Of a DNA stretch of 64,000 nucleotides, positions 58,962-64,000 are shown in pieces (the first letter of the stretch is position 1; each line of letters starts with the position of its first letter). This stretch comes from Candidatus Villigracilis propinquus (lineage in GTDB: Bacteria; Chloroflexota; Anaerolineae; Anaerolineales; Villigracilaceae): the NCBI GenBank assembly GCA_016714565.1, contig JADKDM010000038.1, positions 124,001 through 188,000 of the forward strand. Direction: 5' to 3'. Below the pieces are notes generated by a model. That model saw only the letters and a program-made list of their open reading frames with translations, ran no database searches and was not told the DNA's origin. Made by a program: the position numbers and the translations under genes.

Positions 58962-61022
58962 ATGGGGGTTCCCATGCCGCCTAACAAACCCGATTCCCAA
59001 AATACAGAACCCCCCAAGGTTGAAGCAAAAGACAACAGCATCGCAGTTGGGAGTATTGAAGTCCACGGAAATGTTGAGGGTGGGATTCATATTGGCAACA
59101 CCATCATCCAAAAATTCTTCAACATCTTCAAAAGCGACTCGGAGACTCTCGAGCACCGCAACCGCCGTATCCTGCTGGGACACGTCGAAAACGCGTGGAT
59201 CAAAGGCGTACTGGACGCATCCCTGCACGGCGCGGCATTATTGGACCTGGGAATAAAACAAGACCCCGAAGCGGTGACCAAATATCCGTGGGTGATCAAA
59301 AAAGAATCAACGAACGAAACCCTCCCCGCAGGGACATCCATGCTGGAGATTTTCGACTCCATCGGCATGGGACGTTCCCTGCTGATCCTCGGCGCGCCTG
59401 GCTCTGGCAAGACGACCATGCTGCTGGAACTCGCCCGCCAGTTGATTGCACGTGCCAGAGAAGACGTCACCCAGCCCATCCCGATGGTGTTCAACCTCGC
59501 CTCGTGGACAGAGAAACTCACGCTCGCCGATTGGCTGGCGCAGGAGTTGAACAACCTGTACAGTGTCCCCCGCAAGACCGCGCCTGATTGGGTGAAGGAG
59601 AATAAATTACTTTTGCTCTTGGATGGCTTGGACGAAGTGCGGCAGGAAAGCCGTGTCAAGTGTGTGGAAGCGATCAACGCCTTTAGAAAAGAACACGGCT
59701 TGACCTCGCTTGCCGTGTGCAGCCGCAGTCAGGATTATGCAGACCTCAACGCAAAATTATCCTTTGAAGGCGCAATCGAAGTCCAGCCGCTGACGCAAAA
59801 ACAGATTACCGAATTCTTCAACCGCTTTGGGAAAGAAATGGCAGGCATTAAGCAAGTTCTCAAAAAGGGACAGTGCTCTGCGAGAAATGGCGGAGACGCC
59901 TTTGTTCTTGAGTATTATGATACTAGCGTACAGGAATAAACAGGATGTGGATATTTTGGTATCGAAAGATGAGGATGCGCAGCGTAAATATCTTTTTGAC
60001 ACTTACATTGAGCAGATGTTTGAACGTGTTACCAGGACAAAGAGTGAATCGCATTCTCCTGAACAAACAAAACATTGGCTAGCGTGGTTGGGACAGAAAA
60101 TAATTGACCATAATACAGTTCCCTACTTGTTTGAAAATATGCAGCCAAGGTGGCTGAGGATAAAGGAGCAATGGACATATAGATGGGTTTTTGGTCTAAT
60201 GTATGGATTATATAGTGGTCTGATTTTGGGGCTACTCTGCGCACTGTTAGGTGGATTCTTTGAGAAGTTTGATGTTTTGAAGCACTCTGGCATTTCACTA
60301 CATATCGACTGGAGTAATGGATTGATTGGGGGTTTAATTCTTGGATTTCTCATTGGACTGCTGGCTGGTATCAGCGATGGGCGGAAAGGCATTTTTATGA
60401 TAGTTGAAATGGTTGACGCTCTAACATGGGAATGGCAAAAGGCAAAGAAATGGATGTGGGGCGGGCTTCTTGTTGGGTTAGCTGGTGGATTGCTTGGTAG
60501 CCTGCTGGAGAAACCGATTTATGGATTGCTCGATGGCCTGATCATTGGACTTATGAGTGTGCCTTTCGGTGGATTTGGTATAAAGCAATTCAGCCAAACA
60601 ACTTATCCTGGGCAAAAGATTTCTCTATCCTTAAGATCCTATCTTTTGTTCTTGCTCGTTTGCGGGTTGAGTTTTGGGTTGGGCTTGGTAGTTTTTTACA
60701 GTCTATTTTGGGGCAAATAGGTGAACTGGCACCCGGGTTGGTGGACAAGCTTACATCTGTACGACTTTACATTCAGACCTTCGCGTTGCTCTTTGGATTA
60801 CTAATAGGGATTACAGCAGCGTTGAGATTTGGAATTCTCGCGATTATGCAAAATTATTCATTGCGCTTCGCCTTTGCTCGCAACAACCTCCTCCCGTGGA
60901 GACTCGTCCCCTTCCTCGACCACTGCGTTGACCTGATCTTCCTGCGCCGCGTCGGTGGCGGATATATCTTCGTCCACCGCCTGTTGATGGAACACTTCGC
61001 TGAAATGTACGAAAAGTCTTAA
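58962..61022 (+). CDS. NACHT-domain NTPase with multiple membrane segments (two frameshifts)
   Basis: About 686 residues if two indels are corrected: one surplus base in AAAAAGGG near 59862-59869 and one missing base near 60700. The span is a multiple of three, so the indels cancel. N-terminal shared motif NSIAVGSIEVHGNVEGG then IHIGN; a helical linker; NACHT Walker A LGAPGSGKTTM near residue 143, Walker B LLLLLDGLDEV near 215; then about six hydrophobic segments (for example LILGLLCALLGGFF, GLIGGLILGFLIGLLAG) and the C-terminal RRVGGGYIFVHRLLMEHFAEMY seen in NACHT proteins. ATG 58974 with a GGGGG upstream is an alternative start. The C-terminus ends in residues contributed by the inserted element downstream. 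Confidence 0.82.
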
Positions 61023-61110
61023 CCATGATTAGAAGGATTAGAGGATTACCATGATTGGGCGTCTTGTACATCAGGGCAATCAAGCAAATCAGGTAAATCA
61101 AGGTTAAGAC
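61016..61110. repeat. 95-bp inverted-repeat element, left of the GxxExxY gene
   Basis: Begins GTCTTAACCATGATT and ends AATCAAGGTTAAGAC, which pair with one mismatch. Inner sequence is built of GGATTAGAGGATTACC-like and AATCAGG-like units. A related 108-bp element lies at 61530-61637 and a partial copy (CTTAACCATGATTAGAAGGA) at about 61493-61519. Confidence 0.85.
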
Positions 61111-61126
61111 AAAAGGAAATCAAGGT

Positions 61127-61507
61127 ATGCAACATGAAGATTTGACCCGCCGCATCATCGCCGCCGCCATGAAAGTCCACTCCACGCTTGGCAACGGCTT
61201 TCAGGAAGTCATCTACCAGCGCGCGCTGGAAATTGAATTCCCCTATCACAACCTCGCCTTTGAGCGCGAAAAGGAAATGTCCATTCATTATCGCGGACAC
61301 GAAATCGGCACCCGCAGGGTGGACTTCTTCGTTGAAAATTTGATTATGGTCGAACTCAAAGCCGTCATCCAATTGGAAGACGCCCATCTTGCCCAAGCCA
61401 TGAATTATCTCGAAGCGTATAAAATGGAGATCGGTCTGTTGATCAATTTCGGCGCGAAGAGTTTACAATTCAAGAGAGTGCATAACAACAAACTTAACCA
61501 TGATTAG
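61127..61507 (+). CDS. GxxExxY-family protein
   Basis: 126 residues with the family signature GNGFQEVIYQRAL (G-x-x-E-x-x-Y) followed by the PD-(D/E)xK-like core: YRGHEIGTRRVDFFVENLIMVELKAV, where D and E-x-K align with nuclease catalytic residues. The function of the family is unproven; a nuclease-like fold is predicted. The ATG follows AAGG closely. The gene lies between two copies of an inverted-repeat element, inside what looks like an insertion into the 3' end of the NACHT gene. Confidence 0.9.
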   Translation: MQHEDLTRRIIAAAMKVHSTLGNGFQEVIYQRALEIEFPYHNLAFEREKEMSIHYRGHEIGTRRVDFFVENLIMVELKAVIQLEDAHLAQAMNYLEAYKMEIGLLINFGAKSLQFKRVHNNKLNHD

Positions 61508-61529
61508 AAGGATTAGAGGATGATGAAAA

Positions 61530-61637
61530 GTCTTAACCATGATTGCAAGGATTACAGGATGACCTTGATTGGGAGTCTTGCCAATCAGGGCAAATCCATC
61601 ATGGTAATCCTTCAATCAAGAAAATCAAGGTTAAGAC
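61530..61637. repeat. 108-bp inverted-repeat element, right of the GxxExxY gene
   Basis: Same ends as the element at 61016-61110 (GTCTTAACCATGATT ... AATCAAGGTTAAGAC), same orientation, with a diverged inner part (GATTGCAAGGATTACAGGAT). Confidence 0.85.
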
Positions 61638-61673
61638 ACCGCCTGTTGATGGAACACTTCGCTGAAATGTACG
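61637..61673. repeat. 37-bp duplication of the NACHT 3' end
   Basis: Identical to 60975-61011, the segment encoding HRLLMEHFAEMY at the end of the NACHT protein. After this copy the frame continues VETPTSKGN to a stop at 61702, probably the original NACHT C-terminus. Confidence 0.9.
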
Positions 61674-61699
61674 TGGAAACCCCAACGTCAAAGGGAAAC

Positions 61700-61746
61700 T
61701 AAAAATGATTCATCCAAACTCTTGTCAAAAACGCAACAACCTTCCC
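61700..61746. repeat. Direct repeat flanking the NACHT cassette, right copy
   Basis: Contains AAAAATGATTCATCCAAACT and CTTGTCA, then a CCTTCCC end; about 85% identical to 58896-58943 in the same orientation. Confidence 0.75.
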
Positions 61747-61869
61747 TGGATATTAATCCGTTGGGAAGCAAGCGTTAAAAGTCAAAAGAGGTTGAGAACC
61801 ATGCCCAGATGAATAACCAACACGGCAGAAAGAAAATCGAAAAATCAAAATTGGAAACAGAAACTTGAT

Positions 61870-62060
61870 TTTAGTAGAATGAATCTCAACTGAATTGCCA
61901 GAATGGTTGGGACAACTCACGCAGCTACAATCGCTCAACCGCCAATAATCAACATTACCAGACTTTAAGGCAACTTACAAAATTGCAACAAGAATTTAGG
62001 AATCAATTACATGATTTGCCGACACTGAATTTGAGTACCTGAATTTACTAATGAAACTTA
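61870..62060 (+). pseudogene. Leucine-rich-repeat remnant upstream of the Roc-COR gene
   Basis: One frame reads TELPEWLGQLTQLQSLNRQ, then STLPDF after a stop. Nearby another frame gives LHDLP-like and EYLNL-like fragments. This is the LRR pattern (LxxLPxxLGxLxxL) broken by small deletions and stops. LRRs normally precede Roc-COR in ROCO proteins. The rest of 61747-62298 is AT-rich and shows no intact gene. Confidence 0.6.
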
Positions 62061-62298
62061 CTATTGGGCGGAGAGGTCTTAGGGAATTATTCAGAATTCC
62101 CAATCTGTATTCGAATTTGAAACTAAAACTTAAGTCCTCAATTGCAATTGTGGTTAATTTTAAAAATGCTTTGAATGGTTATTGAACTTGGAAAATTGAA
62201 AATATTTATAACTTAGGCAATAATCAACCAAAACCTTCCCCTTCTCTTGCCAACTTAAGCATTTGAAAGAATCTTCTCGGAAACAACCCCTCAACCCC

Positions 62299-64000
62299 GA
62301 ACTCGCTAGAAGCCTACAAACAAGGTATTGAAGCTGTCAAAGCCTATCTACGCGCCAAAGCCAAAGCACAAATCATCTCTCAACGAAGCCAAACTCATTC
62401 TTGTCGGCGAAGGCGAAGTAGGCAAGACCTGCCTGCTTGACGCTTTACTCGATAAACCCTTCCAACCCCACGACTCCACTCACGGCATAGAAATCCAATC
62501 CTTCAACGTCACCACCGACTCCCAAAAACCACCATCACCCTCAACGCCTGGGACTTTGGCGGACAGCGGGTGTACCGCCCCACGCACCAGTTATTCTTCA
62601 GCGCGCCCGCCGTCTATCTCGTCGTGTGGAAACCGCGCGAAGGTTCGCAGGCGGGACAGGTCAAGGAATGGATTCAACTCGTCAAGCGCCGCGAGCCGAG
62701 CGCGAAGATTCTCGTCGTCGCCACGCACGGCGGACCGCAGCAGCGTCAGCCCGATATTGACCGTCAGGAACTGTGGGACTTGTTCGGCAAGGAAACCGTC
62801 GTTGACTTTTTCTTCGTCGAAAGCAAACCCGACGAGCACGGCAACCGCAAAGGCATTGATGAACTCAAACGCGCCATTGCCCAGGTCGCCGCGAGCCTGC
62901 CCGAAGTCGGTCGCTCCGTGCCGAAGAGTTTTGCCGATGTCCGTCAAGCCCTGCAAGACAAGGGCGCGCCGTATCTGCCTTTGCGTGAAGTCCTCGACAT
63001 CTGCCGCGCCCACAACATGGATGATGAAATCGCGCGGCTCTTCATCACCATCTCGCACCGCCTCGGTCATCTCACGCATTACGAAAACGACCCGACCCTG
63101 CGCGACATCGTCATCCTCCGTCCCGACTGGCTCGCCACCGCCATGAGTTACGTCCTCGACGATGAAGCGACGCGCGCCGCGCACGGCTTGGTCAAATTCT
63201 CGCGCCTCGCTCAATTATGGGATGACAAAAACCGCGCAGCGGATTCGCGTTACCCAGCGACTCTCCACCCGATCTTTCTCCGCCTGATGGAACGCTTCGA
63301 TCTTTCCTACCGTGTGGCTGATCTTACATCCCGAAGCGACTCTGACCCGATCAGTCTCATCGGTCAACTCGTCCCCGATATCCGCCCGCAGAATATTTCC
63401 GACGCGTGGAAATCCTCTCCCGCGTCTGGCGACATCCAACAAACGCAGATCTGTCACATCGTGGACGCAAGCAACGGTCAATCCGCCAGCGCGGAAGGAT
63501 TGTTCTACCAGTTGATCGTCCGCCTGCATAAATATTCCCTCGGTCGCGCCGATTACAACGCCAGCGTCCACTGGCAGCGCGGGCTGGTGCTGGAGGATGA
63601 ATACAAAAGCCGCGCCTTTCTTGAACACGTGGGCAACGATGTCCGCATTACCGTCCGCTCGCCGTATCCCGAAGGACTGCTCGGCATGTTGACCCGCGAA
63701 GTGAAATTCCTCGTCGAAAGTTTTTGGGAAGGCTTGCGCTGTGACGTGATGGTTCCGTGCATTGAACCCTGCGGAAAACACACGCCTGGCACGGGTCTGT
63801 TTGAAGTTGAAAAACTGATGAACAGCAAACGCAAGAACAGGAATGAATTTCCATGTCCTGTTTGCGACGAATGGCAAAACATTGATTCGCTGCTCCGCAA
63901 CGCGCCTGCCGCCGCGCAGTCAATCTCACTTGCTGACTTGCAATCTGAATTCGCCGCCATCAAAGACAAACTGGATGAAGTCAACGTCACCTCGCGCCGC
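62299..64000 (+). pseudogene. ROCO-type Roc-COR GTPase (frameshifted, runs off the window)
   Basis: A first frame gives LEAYKQGIEAVKAYLRAKAK. A second, from about 62370, gives KLILVGEGEVGKTCLLDALL (P-loop GEGEVGKT). After a missing base in the A run at 62524-62528 a third frame stays open to the right edge for about 490 codons: NAWDFGGQRVYRPTHQLFFS (G3 motif DFGGQ), VVATHGG where G4 is expected, the COR domain (LPLREVLDICR, LRPDWLATAMSYVLDDE), and a Cys-bearing C-terminal region (FPCPVCDEWQNIDSLL). ROCO proteins couple GTP-driven dimer switching to outputs. With an LRR remnant in front this was an LRR-Roc-COR protein. Two frame breaks may be mutations or consensus errors; the 3' end is outside the window. 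Confidence 0.8.

Noticed and set aside
61016..61637. Repeated short units around the GxxExxY gene as a possible CRISPR array
   Set aside because: Only two and a partial copies, each palindromic over its full length and variable inside, with a gene between them and no cas genes.

Overview
The window looks like a chromosomal segment of an uncultured-type bacterium, most plausibly a Chloroflexota (Anaerolineae-like) genome. This lineage call is an inference. It rests on gene content (very large LamG/cadherin-like surface protein, multihaem cytochromes, many STAND/NACHT and LRR-ROCO conflict-type genes) and on dispersed short palindromes; no 16S rRNA gene is present.

Region 1 (1-13.4 kb) is nitrogen and carbamoyl-phosphate metabolism. 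On the minus strand lie an ammonium transporter (amt), a small membrane protein, an ArsB/NhaD-type permease and the large subunit of glutamate synthase (gltB). On the plus strand follow carA and carB. Both car genes carry single-base frameshifts, and carB has low-complexity repeat DNA in a linker.

Region 2 (13.4-20.3 kb) is the most interesting metabolic unit: a tight plus-strand operon of an ArsR-type regulator, an octahaem cytochrome of the OTR/tetrathionate-reductase family, a seven-haem cytochrome fused to a membrane cytochrome b domain, and two half-size YeeE/YedE sulfur transporters. The second transporter is fused to a rhodanese domain that lacks its catalytic Cys but ends in a Gly-Gly-Gly-Cys-Gly tail. 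I read it as a candidate sulfur-oxyanion respiration and transport system.

Region 3 (20.3-33.7 kb) is housekeeping: tRNA-Gln beside glnS, an EamA transporter, pyruvate kinase, a minus-strand amino-acid cluster (CoA-transferase, alanine dehydrogenase, ornithine aminotransferase, ornithine carbamoyltransferase), a MoxR/DUF58/MBL operon, and tRNA-Arg. Several families of short inverted repeats sit between these genes.

Region 4 (33.7-44.9 kb) is a conflict/defence island beginning just after tRNA-Arg: remains of an FGE-sulfatase domain, an nSTAND1 ATPase, an nSTAND1-WD40 protein (14 repeats), a decayed TIR gene, recD2, and an AbiEi/AbiEii toxin-antitoxin pair. The STAND proteins share an N-terminal Gly/Ile-rich motif that recurs at the C-terminus of the broken TIR protein.

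Region 5 (45.4-58.0 kb) is one giant secreted protein of about 4,200 residues (five LamG domains, metallophosphoesterase, cadherin/Ig-like repeats) with a sortase domain fused at its C-terminus; it carries one single-base frameshift.

Region 6 (58-64 kb) is a second, eroding conflict region: a transposase remnant, a frameshifted NACHT membrane protein, a GxxExxY-family gene inside what looks like a small inserted cassette (terminal inverted repeats and a 37-bp flanking duplication), and an LRR-Roc-COR (ROCO) gene running off the right edge. Single-base indels recur through the window, so some may be consensus errors rather than mutations.
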